Below, in pieces: positions 38,331 through 52,206 of a stretch of 64,000 nucleotides of DNA; within the stretch, counting starts at the first letter, position 1, and each line of letters starts with the position of its first letter. This DNA is from Brachynemurus nebulosus (Eukaryota; Arthropoda; Insecta; Neuroptera; Myrmeleontidae). The position numbers were made by a program, and so were the translations under genes. The stretch spans positions 35,822,437 through 35,886,436 of the forward strand of contig JAPWDM010000002.1 in NCBI GenBank assembly GCA_035578155.1, given 5' to 3'. The notes below the pieces were generated by a model. That model worked only from the letters and a program-made list of their open reading frames with translations, ran no database searches and was not told the DNA's origin.

Positions 38331-38795
38331 GAACCATTAACACAAAAAGTACTTGGCTCCATTTTTACAGATGTCTTCAGATATCTGTTTTTGTCGGTTA
38401 CGTACATACACATTATACACATCATATGCAACGTACACACTAAACACACTAAAATTATAGAATAATAAATTGACTCTTTTTTCTTATTTTCTCGAAAACT
38501 AGCTAACCTAGAATAATAGTTCAACAACCTTTTTTATGTGATTTCTTTTCGTCTTTGCAATGGTGTAAAATAATATAGCAAAAACTTTTAAATTATAGCA
38601 AATTTTGGCAAAAAACTAATTTTTTTGCAAGAACAAAAACCATGTCCCTGGCACCCGACGTGTCTGGCTGAAGAACTCTTCCAAGATTTTTGGACTTCCA
38701 ACGTTCTCACCAAATTTCGTAAACCTAGAAAGTTTTACTAGAGAGTTATCGTGCTGACACATAAATACATACAGTTTATTTACATACATACATAC

Positions 38796-38861
<66 letters not shown>

Positions 38862-38977
38862 TGAATGTTATTTTTGGGTTCTAGGGACCTCAAAACAAAT
38901 TTCTGCCATAGTTTCGGGTTGAACTTCCATCGTGAGTAAGACTGTAATAGCGAGTTTCCATTCCGGAAATTCGCTAA
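38331..38977 (+). mobile_element. Helitron-like repeat, copy 3, 3' part
   Basis: It shares with copy 2 the phrases ctcgaaaactagctaacc, gacgtgtctggct, gagttatcgtg and ctagggacctcaaaaca. It ends in a hairpin at 38952-38972 (GAGTTTCC, loop, GGAAATTC) and then GCTAA. The stem has compensating changes relative to copies 1 and 2. An (AT)n array lies at 38798-38859, in the same relative place as in the other copies. The satellite part is missing. Confidence 0.72.
38798..38859. repeat. (AT)n array in copy 3
   Basis: Positionally matches the arrays at 22800 and 57871 in the sister copies. Confidence 0.95.
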
Positions 38978-41900
38978 AATTAATTAAAAAAAATACCCTT
39001 TAGTTTTTTTTTTAAATGAAGTGGCATCTATAGGTGACACTGGGTGTTATTTGTAGTATGAACTGAGTAAAACGGTATGAAATTACCGGCAAAAACCACT
39101 TTTATTATAAGCTTGATTCTTAAATAATAATTTGTTATAACAGTAATAACAGCACCTACTCTTTAGATATTTTTATAACAGCGAAAATACCACAAGATAC
39201 ACTCGCACGCAATAAAATAGCAAATCGTTTGAAACAACAGAATTAATTTAACTACTAGTAGTATTAATATTTAAGTCGTAACACATTAATTTTTTAATTT
39301 GTTATATTGTCTGTAAAAAAATTCACAAGTCACTGTCACCTAGAGGTGACACTGGGAATTCTCGAGTTAATAGTCTAATCAATTTATGTACAGAAAAATT
39401 ACAACTTCAAAATAAATTTTGGTATGGAGATTTTTTCCACACAACTCCATTTCAGCATAATAAACAACGCACAGTGAAGTATTTCACCTTAAAACTTGCG
39501 TAAAACTATTAAGTTTTTTAAGATAATACTAAATTAAGTAAGTTATTAAACTGAAAAATGAGTCTGAATTTTTTTTTTCAGGAGTAGGAACTAAGTAGGT
39601 CTTTTTGAGTAGGTACTTTTTCATAAGGAAGATTTTTTTTTTTTTTGGGAGTCGTATTTCTTAGGTATAGATGTGAAATAGAAGTAGTTTTTTTCAGGAG
39701 TGGAAGTGAAGCAGGAGTGGTAATTAAAGTGAATAGACTTTCACTTCAATAATGAGATGAGCTTTTAAAGTGAATAGTGGGAATAGATTTTTGGTCAGGA
39801 ATAGGAATAATTTTGGAGCAATCTTACAATTAAATATTCATTTTTCATTATCAAACATATTTGGATGTACAAAAATGTACGAATTTGTGCAAAGTTTGAA
39901 GATGAAAATGAAAAAAGGTATAAGAGGTCTTCAGGTTTAATGTGATAGTATATATTTTATGTATAAATCAGTACTACATATTAGAAACACCAATATATTG
40001 GCAAAATAGTGAGAAAACACATATATATTTTTATGTGTTATGTAAGGAGAAATGGTAATAGTTACAATGTATAATTTAAATTAATTGTACATAATTAAAA
40101 AACATTGTATCGCAATATCTATAATGATTTTTCCACCAAAAATACTTCAAACCTGCAAAATAATGAAACGCAAAGTTTAACAAAATTAGGGTGTCTTGTC
40201 CTTGAATATGTCGTACTTAATATTGGTCTCATTACATGCATTATAATATCTACTTGTTGGAAAACAAAGCTTGATCACTTCTACGAACTTTTCTATTTCG
40301 CAAATTCCTCCTAGTGTAACGTCACAACTCCATTCCAAAATGGCGCCCGCTAAGTGAGTTATTCAAGGTCAGAGGTTATAAAGGTCAATTTTTTCTGAAT
40401 GTTACATTTTCTATTAGTCATATTTGAATTTCCCATATATTATAATTCCCTACCCAATATTGATAGTCCTATGGCGCAGTCAGTAAAGGAGCAATGTATG
40501 TTTAGTGAAAACATGGACCCTGCTCCGATAACACTGACCATTTAAATATTTTTTAACCAATAAACTTTGCTGTTCAATGAATTAAATTGTCACTTAAATA
40601 ATTTATTCCTATTTTTTTTTTTATTTACTACCCAGAATAAAAAAATCTTATATAATCAAATTTACTAGACAACAATGTTCTAACACGCTTGGTGTAGCAA
40701 CAAAAAAAATCTTTCACCGAGATACTTTTAATAAATCAGTGCTTTGTTTAAATACGTTCAGCTATTATAACATGATACGGTATAACAAAAAAAAAGCTTT
40801 AGTCTTTGTAGAAAAAGAGAGCTTATATTGAAGGATTAAGAGCTTATCTCTCTTTCTGGTTTTATTACGAACATACATGTAGAACTAAACACATACAAAG
40901 ATGTGTGTCACCATTCGTATTGATTTCTATTACTAGCTCTCTACTAGCTCTCTGGTTTAACTTGAAATGTAGCTCTTTATATAGTGCATCAAATCGTATC
41001 AAAAGCCTTATTTAAAACACAATAGATAATACAGATTGTTTCAAATTCATATACGTATATGTCTGTTATCTACATGGAAAGACGGAAAAGGAATTATATA
41101 ACATAAAATATTCATTTGTATGGTTTCCATTTATGGATGATTCTTGTCAAAAATTCCATTAAATTTGAAAATTATAATCTTCTTTTATGATTTTTTCTAA
41201 TTTCTCCGTTACTTACAAGGTTTGGATACACATTTTCTGTATGTTTAGAATAATAATTGAATATTAAGAGCGCTGAAGATTCCAAAATGCATACTCTAAC
41301 TAACAGATATAGCTAGTTAACAAATAAAATAAGCTGGTATAATTCAGCTAAATTTACCGATAAAACAATCATTTTTTATCGTACGTATCTGCAATCAAAT
41401 GACCGATAAGACTGATAAGAGGTTCTATACCAATTTTCTGTTGTAAAAATTTGTCCTTCTTTTTTTTCTTTTTACGGTAAAAGTAAAGAAATTACAATAT
41501 TCTTATGGAATGTTATACAAATGTGTTAAATTGTCAACAAAGAATTTGTTTTCTAATTCTTTCTTTCTTGAACTATTTATTATATAATTTCTTTATACGT
41601 GCTAGAATATTATTAAAAATTTTAATACATACGCTAAGCATTGTATGTACAATTACTAGTTTTTCACGCCTCGTGTAGCATGTAAATTATTGTGCGAATA
41701 TTTTTAAAATAAATGATAATAATTATTCTTTTACAAATATTGCACACTTCAGATTGTAAACATTGACCTATATATCGCTAGATCTCTAAAAATTAATCTC
41801 TGTTCACCACGATCTTTAGGAACCTAGCAGTTTGCTTTCAACCATTGGTAATCTTTCTGTACTGAAATATAAGTTATATTTACAATTTTAAATTAATATT

Positions 41901-43311
41901 CAATGCTTTATCGTTTTTATTCAGTGTAATAAAATCCTGTTGGCAGTAATAAAAATCTGTAAAGTATAGACGAAACACAGTTAAAAATTAAATTGCCCTT
42001 TTTATATCCTTAGAGCTATTTCTACTTCATTATTACTTATTCATTCTCTTTTAAAGGAAAACACATCTATTTAATACGTAGATAGAGTAATCTATATTAA
42101 TTTTATGGTGTAAGAAACTGACGATAGATGGAAAAAGAATGATAAAATACTTTTAAATTGTTATCAACTAATTGAAGAAGGGACGCCAGACATAGCATTA
42201 TAAAAACTGACGCAGACAATACAATGTATCCGCTTCAATCTTCGTATAAAGTGTACCTATATGAAATTATAGAATCTTTTTTTTACTTTAACAGATAGTG
42301 GTAATTCAAGTAAAAATATTTTCTTTATGAAATTCAATTACAAGACACTTTTTGTTCACGTATAATTTTTACAATAAATTTCTTAATGATTATTATTTCT
42401 TTAAGTTCCGTTTTTATGTAAAATATTTCTTGAATGATGATCTTATTTTTAGAACAAAAAAAAAAATCATTATTAAACATGTTTTCGTTAGTTAGATTAC
42501 AAATTGCGTAATTATTTCAACACCTTAAGTGATAGAGGAGAGGTGTCTGTCGTAGTAAAAAATTTTAATGTCTCATAACTTAAAACTCTAACATAGCTAA
42601 AATATTTTTTATACACTTTTAATCCTAACTTTCTCGTTAGAATTTGTAAAACTATACGCAAAATATTCCTTATTTTTGTAAGAATATTTGTAATGTAACA
42701 ATTAACACCATTAGGATGATTGTAAATAGACCTAAGAAATACCGCTTTACGAGGCATCGATAAAGAGAAAAACCAAGAAAGGGCAAACAAAAATTGTTGC
42801 CATTATTCTTCAAAAATACAGCTGAAAAAAATTCTCCGAAAACGATGAGATATTTTCACTCTAGCTACTGAGTAAATAAAACGTAATAAATTATTGATTG
42901 ATAGTTACTGATTTTTCTTATCGTCAAAATTAGATTAATTAATTTTCAAAATTGATTTTTCTTGTTTTCAAAATTCTGGAGTAGGGCCGGCCTACCCGCC
43001 ATAATCATTGGTCTTGGATCCTCTACCCTTTAAAGTTTTGGAAAACCTAGGATGAGACTAGAGATTGGCAAAACATTTTAAAATCCTTATATGGTTCATT
43101 TCAGTTAAATTTAACCATGCTTCGTCACTTTGAGTTTAAACCATTTCCGTTTTCTTCGCTTTATCTCTTTCATTATTGCATTTACGTAAATTTTAAATTT
43201 GCAGTTTGCTTTTAGAAAAGAATAAAAGATTGATTTGTTTCGAATATAAGTATTATTTAATTTTTTAGCGAAACCCCTGGTGATCAATTGTATCTGAAAT
43301 GACGTATATAT
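38978..43311. other. Long AT-rich stretch without recognised genes
   Basis: Two related palindromic words (taggtgacactggg) occur at about 39031-39046 and 39343-39358, the second inside cactgtcacctagaggtgac. They may mark ends of a small element of about 330 bp. A GC-rich patch at 42977-43005 resembles a hAT-type end. No coding frame with motifs. Confidence 0.4.
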
Positions 43312-45450
43312 AGGGAGTTAGTGAATAAGTGTGAAAGATTTTAATAGGCGATTGCGGAGGTTCTTTTATGTAAAAAAGTTCATACAAACCCAGGTCCGAG
43401 AAGGCTTAATTTCCAAGATACAGAGTAGATGGACTACTAGATAGCCCATACCGGTTTTGTCGTAGGGACAATAACTATAAATTATTTTTTATCTTGAAAA
43501 CGGCTGCATAAGCGACAAAATACTAATAAGGAAATGCACCCAAAGTGAAATTCGAGATTTTGATGAAACTTCGCTGGTGTGGAATAAGCAAAAATAATGG
43601 ACCCGTATTTTTTTTATCAGCCATCTTCCACGTTTAGGAGGTGAAACCAGCCAGTAAAATTGGGAGTTCAAATCGTATCTCTTGAAATATCTCGAAAACT
43701 ATAAGAGATAGGGGAAAACTTTAAATTGAGGAAATTTTATTTTTTGAAAAACCTATTCACCTGCATAGGTTAAACTAGGGCTGGGTTAATAAGAGGGGTT
43801 GGACGGGTGAAAATGGGGGTAAATTTTCTTGTACAGCCTGAATGGTTCAATGCATTAAATTTTTAGCATCATAAATAGAAAGAGCACCAAAAATTAGAGG
43901 ATACGTGTTTTCGCGTTTTTTCGGAATATGTGTGGTATCCGAGCCATATAAGGAAGAAAAAATAGGGTAGATTCTATTGAATTATTATTGATTGCAAACA
44001 CTTTCTATATTTTTTTTTTATTTTTATTTTTATCATGAAAATGTAAATTTTTGCTTTCCGATAATGATTCATGTATTTTTCAGTACTTACTTAATTCGTA
44101 ATTTAGCCATTTGTATATTTGGTTACTAATATTCGATATTTTTTATACCTATTTCTACCAAAGTTCTCTGGTCTGCAAGTGTTAATGCATGTTCAAGAAG
44201 AAGCAATAATCTTCCGTTCAACAACTGCCTTTATCATCCTACAAATTCTTTTTTAACCAAATAAACGCCATTTATATCTTTCTCAGCATTCAAACTATTT
44301 TTCTTATTCTTTTTGTATGTTTTATAGGTGTCAACGCCATTTGCCAAATCGCAAAATTTATTACAAAGCACCTGAACAGTGATCGAAAGAGATTATTGCT
44401 TCTAGTCGAGCATTCATTAACACAAGTACATCAGAGAACTTTAACTTTCGCAGAAATAGGTATAAAAAATATCGAATATGAGTAACCAAATCTACACATG
44501 GCTAAATTACCAATTAAGTTAGTACTAAAAAATATACGAATCATCGTAAAGTAAAAATTTTCATTTCCATGATGAAAATCAACATAAAAATTAAAAAATA
44601 TGAAACGTATTTGCAATCAATAATAATGCAATATAACCTACCCTATTTTTTTCTTCCTTACATGGCTTGGTTCCCACACACATTTCGAAAAAACGCAAAA
44701 ACACGTATCTCCTATTTTTTGGTGCTCTTTCTATTTATGATGGCAAAAATTTGATACATTGAACCATTCAGGCTGTAGAAGAAAATTTACCCCCATTTTT
44801 ACCCCTCCAGTCACTCTTATTAACCCGGCCCTAGTTTACCCTATACAGATGAAAAGGTATTTCAAAGGGTAACATTTCGTCAACTTAAAGTTTTCCTCTA
44901 TCTCTTATAGTTTTCGAGATATCTTAAGAAATACGATTTAAACCCCCAACTTTAGGGGCCTGTTTCACCCCCTAAACGTGGAAGATGGCTGATAAAAAAA
45001 ATACGAGTCCATTATTTTTGTCTATTCTACACACCAGTGAAGTTTCATCAAAGTCCCGAATCTCACATTTCCTTGTAAGAGATCATTTTTATCAACAATT
45101 TATGGGACATTTTAAAAAACATTTTCAAATTGGAAAAAATCATTGGCATGCATTTTTTTCTTCAAAAATATGTCATCACATGGCCGTACGGACACCACTG
45201 GTTTGAGTGGAAATATTCTGTCTGCTTCAGAATATGGGTATTTATCATGTCATAGCATGTCCCAAATTTTTGTGTTAATATCTCAAAACGTCTTTTAAAT
45301 ATTTAGGAAAATATTAAAAAAGACGAGAAATTGAACTCCCTGTATCTTGGAAACTAAGCGTTTTTGGACCTGGGTTTATATGAACTTTTTGACATAAAAG
45401 AACCTCAGCAATCACCTGTTAAAATCTTCGCTCCTATTCACTAACACCCT
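43312..45450. mobile_element. Large foldback element, about 900-1060-bp arms
   Basis: The left arm 43312-44212 and right arm 44390-45450 are inverted copies around a 177-bp centre. Matching words: gttagtgaata at the outer ends, atctcgaaaactataagaga within, gaccaaag/ggtataaaaaatatcgaat and agaagcaataatct at the inner edge. Small indels explain the arm length difference. The ends AGGG...CCCT have no confirmed target duplication. Short frames in the arms (43489-43671 minus, 44985-45206 plus) share SEVSSKSRIS only because they are inverted copies. Confidence 0.85.
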
Positions 45451-46926
45451 GTGTAACTGTATTGTACATTGACATTCACTGTGCGACGTTTACCATACAA
45501 ACGAATAAGTAATATACCATAAATACGATACGACGAAAGGTTTGGTGAGAGACTTTGAACTACTACGCATTCAAATTCCAAGTATCATCCCCCATTTACC
45601 GAGCTGCGGAGCTGTAATTGCTTTTGGGCATGGAAGTCAGCTCAGTAGGCAACAATTTATTCAGAAGCATAGATATAATAATACACACGAGTCATTTTTT
45701 AATTTCAGCCACACTCGTATGTAATAACCGATATCCACAATATAGAAATTGAGTTGGAAAAATCTTCATTAACACAGAATGAATTTTGTTCAACTCCTTC
45801 TGTTTATGTTCACTCTATTCACCGCCCACAACTTTAGAATTTTATTGCAGGGGTATATATACAATAAATAATAATATTTAACTTGCATTTGATCTTGTTC
45901 TATTCACCTATCAAAAGAAATATACCACATACTTTATATTATGAAGGCATATTTAGATCAAACATATTAAATGTAATTTATAATATCGATTTTTAAACTG
46001 GTGCCAAGTAAAAAAAAATGGAGGTATAATATAAAGAGCGTTTCTCTGATATCTGATTTAATTTTTATCTCCCACAATAATAAAATAGCACGTAAAAATA
46101 ACTCCTGCACTTACTCTTCCGTAATGGTAGTTTAAATTCCCAGTTGAAAAATATAGTTATTTGAATTTTACTCTTTAAGTTTATTGTCTTCATAAACTCT
46201 CTCCGGAACTCAAGTCCCGGACAGAAAAAATAACAATTTTATCAATATGTGATCGTCATATTAAATGGTCTAATGCCAATGGTTTCGACCATTAAAGCGG
46301 AGAGTAGAAGATACTTTTATGTTGTATGTGGAAATAGGATGCTGGGAGGTTGGTACATTGGTTGGTGATTCATATAAAAATATATTGCTGCTATATGCAA
46401 AATCTTTCTGCCACATATATCATTTTTGTTGGACGACAGAACTATAATGCCAAAAGTTGCACAAATAAATGAGAAGAATATTTGTGTAACGCTAAACTGT
46501 AGCTTCAAATTGTCATATAGGCAGGGTAGGCATTGAAATTTTCGATGTAGTTGATAACATATTTTATTTATTTAAATTTGTGATGTTTTTACATGAATAT
46601 GTTTTTGGGTTGGGGTAAAGCTAAAAAAAAATGGTGATACTTAAAATTGGTATCAAAACGATGTGACGGTTTACGTATAATCGAGTACAAACTACGTATA
46701 ATCTAAGTACGAATAGTCGAAAACTATCTACTAGAAAATTGAGTACTATTGAACTACAGAAATAAAATTTAAAAAAAATTAAATATAAAAGTTTGTTAAC
46801 GTTCCTTACTAATAATATGAGTTACTTAACTTAAAACTATAAATTCAAACAAATAATTATTTATCTAGAATATACTTTATGCCATCTATTTTATTCCACA
46901 CAGTAAAAATAGCATTTTAATTTCTT
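45451..46926. other. AT-rich DNA, nothing recognised
   Basis: Only short frames without motifs. Confidence 0.45.
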
Positions 46927-47075
46927 TTAGCGAATTTTCGAATCGAAAATTCAGCTAGTACAGCCACTATCATGGCATGACTTACACTCGGGACTATAAC
47001 AGAAATTTGTTTTTAGGTCTCTAGAACCCGAAAATCACTTCACTAAAAGCTGGTTTTTTACTGGGGTACAGATGA
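46927..47075 (-). mobile_element. Helitron-like repeat, copy 4, 3' end only
   Basis: It begins (minus-sense 3' end) with TTAG, then a 10-bp perfect stem GAATTTTCGA/TCGAAAATTC (46932-46952) and continues with text matching the 3' end of copy 1 (ggactata.cagaaat, ctagaa.ccgaaaat). Homology stops near 47060-47075. A truncated copy. Confidence 0.72.
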
Positions 47076-48160
47076 TGATAAGTAAATTCTTTAATTTTTT
47101 TATTATGTTTAGCTTATACAGTGGACCAAATCCATAAATTTCAAACAGTCTGACCAGAATCAAAATTAATGTAATAATAATCGTCTATAAAACGGCTATA
47201 TACCTATATAGTAAAAAAAAATTAAACTAATAATAAAAAAAAGATTGTTGATGTTTCTGACACTTATGGACTGCTGTCAGCACTGACACTTATGGACTGC
47301 TAGGCCATGGATTGAATACTCATGGCTGACTATTATTGCGACAGTTTTCTCCAGTTTTCCTTCCCAATTCTAAATGAATATCGGTATAGTTTTTTAGTAA
47401 GCGAGTTACCAAATCTAGTCTCCATACCAGTTCTCTGGTCTTCTACTAATGGAAGCTCCTAATTGACAATTAGCTTTATACCTTGTTTATACGGGCTTAG
47501 TACTAAGCACTAGTAAAAGGTATTCGCACTTACTACCAAGTACAAGAAGTGTTCGGCCAATAAACTCGTGTAAATGAAACCGAACGTGTCAGTGACATTA
47601 TGAGAGTAGTAGCAGATATGTTCGCGGAAACACGTCTACAATATAAAATAAACAATGTTGTTTGACCAGTCGTGTAACCAATAATTGTGTGACCAATAAT
47701 TGTACTGCCACTGTTAATTTATATTTGGTATAATTTATATTTGGCTCAACAATCGCTCACTAAGATAGAAGATACAGTAACTACTGACTAGGATTAGAAA
47801 TTTCATTATACTCCTACATACGTGTACACTTTAGTTAACATTTCAATATCGGAATATAGATCGCCGAAAACAAAATCGGCTCCACATTCATTATCAAAGA
47901 AGCGTACAAACAGTGAAATTTAACAAAAATTCTAGAATACTCTATTCAGAATCAAGTAATGGCGTCAAAAAACCGGTTTCATCGACAAAAACTTTAAAAC
48001 GTTTTATTTGATAAACAATCAGATGGAATAACGAAAATTCGATTTCAGCGCTAAGCTTTATAACAATAAAGGATATTGTTGAAAAAAGTTCAATTGTATA
48101 TCAATTTATGGGTTGTTGATGAGTATGAGTTGGTATTTTTATGTACAAAATTGTATGTAT
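47076..48160. other. AT-rich DNA with a small duplication
   Basis: tgacacttatggactgct occurs twice, at about 47259 and 47286. Nothing else recognised. Confidence 0.5.
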
Positions 48161-48392
48161 AGGGTAAAAGCCCCCTTTGTGGAACGGTATCTAATACTGG
48201 AACAGTTTTGACATTTACATATTTATTTCTTTAATTAAGTAAGGAAACTTTAAATGCGAGGTGAATTTAAATTGAAAAACAATCATTCTACTAATAATAA
48301 TTTTTGTTATCAGACGTTTCTTTCAGAAATAACTTCATTAATATGTAAATGTTCATAATTAGATACCGTTCCACAAAGGGGGCTTTTACCCT
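48161..48392. mobile_element. Short MITE with perfect 35-bp TIRs
   Basis: AGGGTAAAAGCCCCCTTTGT at the left is the exact inverse of the right end. The match continues through ggaacggtatctaat, 35 bp in all without a mismatch. 232 bp, no coding. The perfect arms imply recent mobility or an efficient source element elsewhere. The target duplication is unclear. Confidence 0.85.
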
Positions 48393-50108
48393 ACGTATAT
48401 TTCTCCAAATAAAGCGTATTTGTATGCGAATGTAAGACCAGCTACAAATTCCTAGCCCTACTGCCAAGTGTCAATTATTATAACGTTCACATTAACCCTA
48501 TAAGGCCCGAGCACTTTAATAGTAAACTTCCCCGGAAGCCGACAATATTTTTAAACAAATTTTATGTAAACAAGTACATAAAATGATTCCACAAAACATT
48601 AAATGATTCAACATGTATGTGTTGGGCAAGTCAAAACTTCAAAAGATGAGTAAATAAACAAGCATACAACAGTGGATAAAAATATTCTAAATATGTAAAA
48701 AATGAAGCCTAGATATTTTGATTATAAAACATATTTATATGTACAAAAAACGAAGAGTGTCCGGTACGTAGTACATAATAAATTATTTTTATTAGAATAA
48801 TATAAAATCTTTTTTATAAATATTTTTAAGTGTTTTGTTTATTATTCTAAATATTGATCGCGTCCGGCCTGTGAGGATATTTTGTTTGGTTTCGGATGCC
48901 GAAGCCATGGGACTGAAAGTATTAATGTAAGTGATGGCATTCGTAAGTTTCCATTTCTAAGAAATGTTCGTTCCTATAGTTTCCTGAACGAAAAATTATG
49001 TCGAGAGATGATTGTACATAATTTATTTTTTTTCCAAATTAATCGCTATTTTGAGGTTGAAGGCACTTCCAGTGTTACAAAACTTAACATTATAATACTA
49101 AATAAATAATTATGTCTCTGTCATCAAGGTCACATTTTGCGTTCGCATCCACAGGCCTTTATTACATACCGCTACGAGCACCATATAAATGCGAGTAATC
49201 AAATACTGGAAAATATTACACATTTATGTATAGAAACAACATCCTAGGACGCATTCAGGCGTGTTTGGTTATGATAAAATTTAAATATTTATCGTGTTGA
49301 TTCATTCGTTTTTTATTTACTGGTTCCAAAAAGAGAATAAAAATTTAGTGGGAAATGGTTATTTTTTCGACGCCAGCCCTGCTGGTGAATATATCGTATA
49401 GGATGATAGCATGTAACTAGACGCTAGTAGACACAAGCTAGAGCTACTAACATGAATTAGAGAACAGAGAAAATTGGTAAAATGGTAAAATGGTAAAATA
49501 GTGGGTGTGATATGTGTTTCGATTCGATTTGACTATGGTAGCGACTAGAATTCGAATGGATAGTGTGTATAATCACGAGATACTTGAATAATTTATTCGT
49601 ATGTGGTGACAATATTATTGAATTTGAATACGAAATGTCGTTTAATTTATTTTTATCTTGCATATTACACAGTTTTATGTTGTAATAATGTGCAATTTTT
49701 GTAACATACAGTGTTTGGTTAAGTTGAACATTGTATCCACAAGAACTCCCTTTAAATGGTTATTTTAGGAGATAGAAAAAAATGTAATCAAATTCAAATT
49801 AAACTTTTATGAGAAGCGTCCACGTGATAATATGATAGCTTTTCCTGAACATAAAAAAAATGTTTTGATACACTGGCCAGTGATATAATTCTATTTCAAT
49901 TTAAATAAATAAAGAAATAATAAAATTACTATTCGATGAATTTTTTCATAGCTACAAAGGGAATATTTTTGCAAGTCAAATTAAAGAACTTTGTTGTGTT
50001 TGCTATTGATTATGAGTCCTACCGGTAGAGTTTTAAAATACATTTTAGTTGACAGTAGGTTCTGACCGAGATCTCCATCTTCGCAATATTTAAAAATTCA
50101 TGGAATAA
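48393..50108. other. AT-rich DNA, unrecognised 75-codon frame
   Basis: A plus frame at 48882-49109 has no motif I can name. TTAA followed by CCCTATAAGGCC at 48492 and GGCCTGTGAGGATA at 48865-48878 could be weak piggyBac-like ends, but the match is poor. Confidence 0.35.
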
Positions 50109-50290
50109 AAAGGGCATAACCATGGCCGGAGAAGGAAGCAGTCGGGACTACAGCCGGAAGTCTTGGGTCCGAAAACGAAATTCAGATGAAGTGTAAAAAC
50201 GTTTTCTTACTCATCGACTGTATTTCTGGAGAAAAATTTTTATAAAGTAGGTCGTTTCTCCCTAGGGTTCGTCATTTTTCTCACCAATCC
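50109..50290. mobile_element. Degenerate hAT-like MITE
   Basis: The order of words (gggactacagcc, tgggtccg, tcatcgact, ggagaaaaatttttataaa, gttcgtcatttttctcacc) follows that of 35595-35790 with many substitutions. No target duplication is left. Confidence 0.5.
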
Positions 50291-51425
50291 TGGATATAGC
50301 ACAATATAAATTAATGTAACGTTGTCTGAAATGTTGTTTAAATTTACTTTGTTTTTGTTTTTATCTCGATACGACCCTAGACCCAAAACCTAGGTTCGAT
50401 TGACCTACGCCGATAGTTCATCATGTGTGTGTCAATAATATTAGTTGCTAGCCATTTTGTAATATTGTGATATCAGTTTTCGTAAGCTCTTTACACTAAA
50501 CTTCTCGTCCATTTTCTAGCATACGTGTTGAAATGAGTTTTAAAGTATACCTACACTTTGTTTCTAATGTCACTAATATAACAAAGTTATGTCAATACGA
50601 ACATTTGCAACCACCTAAGTGCTTATTATTTTCTTGCATGCAAGATACCTCCTCGTGGTTGACAGTGATTACAAACATAATGGCAGTTACTGGCTGACTA
50701 ATAGCTCGTTCATATTGAAGCAGTAAGTAATAAGTATTAGGTACCACGTCACTGTATTTTTATGTCCTATTTATATGTTCCATGTATACATGTTTTGTTA
50801 CACTATTATAGATTAATGTTTTTCAAATGTCATCCGGGGTATAAAACATCTAAATATGGCCAAAGAATATTACTACTTATTTTACTACTTAAGTAAAGAT
50901 TAATTTTTTTAAATCCTTTTCTTCTTTTTCTTTTTGCTCGCCAATTTTTTTCTGCGATGCAAAAAGCTTGGAAAATACTCGTATTATAGAGTAGGAACTT
51001 AACCCTAATTTTTAAAAAAAGCGACCACGAGCGTTTTTGTAGATGATTTTCCTTTTAATCGATTCAAAATTTAAAAAGAAATAAAAAATTCCAATTCTAT
51101 TTTTTTATCAAATGCCAGCGTCACTGTGAAAAGTTGAAATTAATAAAAATAATTAGTAAGATACAAGTATAAATTTTTTATTGGTAGTATATTCTATATA
51201 TAAAAAAAATTTATAACATTTTTTTAGAGAAAGAAAAAATTATTGACAAATATGATATTTTAAAATGAATACGTAGACTAAAATTAAACATTTATAAGAA
51301 TACTTGTCAAATTGTTTATTTTTATCAATTTTTAGCATTGAAGCCGTAGTTTAATCAGAAAATAGTATTTGAATTTTATATTTTATTTTAAATTCTGCAT
51401 TGATTAAAAAGAAACGCCAAGTCCG
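50291..51425. other. AT-rich DNA, nothing recognised
   Basis: No supported feature. Confidence 0.45.
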
Positions 51426-52136
51426 TACCTGTATATATCAGTCTATCTTTGTGTCGTTATCTAACGATCTTTTGCATCGATCTCCTAGATGGCAATACTG
51501 ACCAGCTATGAGAAGTACTATTTTGACATAATTGAATGGAGTACCTCGTATCTCATAAAATTAGATAATTGTCTGTTACTTTGAAAGTTTTCATAATTAC
51601 AGTGAAAGTAATACTTATGAATGAATAAATTAATTCAATAATTCAATAAAAAAATTAATAGAGTTAGAATTAGAATTTTTATTTTGTTTTAAGCATCCGC
51701 TTATACAAAAGAGTTTGATTACAAATATCTTTCTTTTTTTATAAATTGGTACTATAATAATAATAATAATAATAATAAATCCGCCAAGTGCGTGCCGGAC
51801 ACGCATTATCAAAGTTACGTGGTCAATAGCTAATTTTTCACAATTTTTAGGATCAAATGTAGGAAATTTAATAGTACGTATCGACAGATTACTACTAGAA
51901 CCACGCATGTCGATTTTTCACTGTTTTGAGATAATTGACCGAAACATTATTTTCAACCGGTTTGGAAAAGTTTTATTGCTTTGTTGCCCTCTACCATCCC
52001 TTTAAAGGTCAGGTCGGATCCAAAATTTGACCCCACTTTTATAGTATTATTGTTGCCCCATTTTTTCAGCCCCACTTACCAAATTTCAGCTCAGTTCGTT
52101 CATAAGGGGGCCCTACACATTCAAAAAGGAGCCACG

Positions 52137-52206
<70 letters not shown>

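Noticed and set aside
48492..48880. Possible piggyBac-like element (TTAA CCCTATAAGGCC ... GGCCTGTGAGGATA)
   Set aside because: The right end matches poorly and lacks TTAA.
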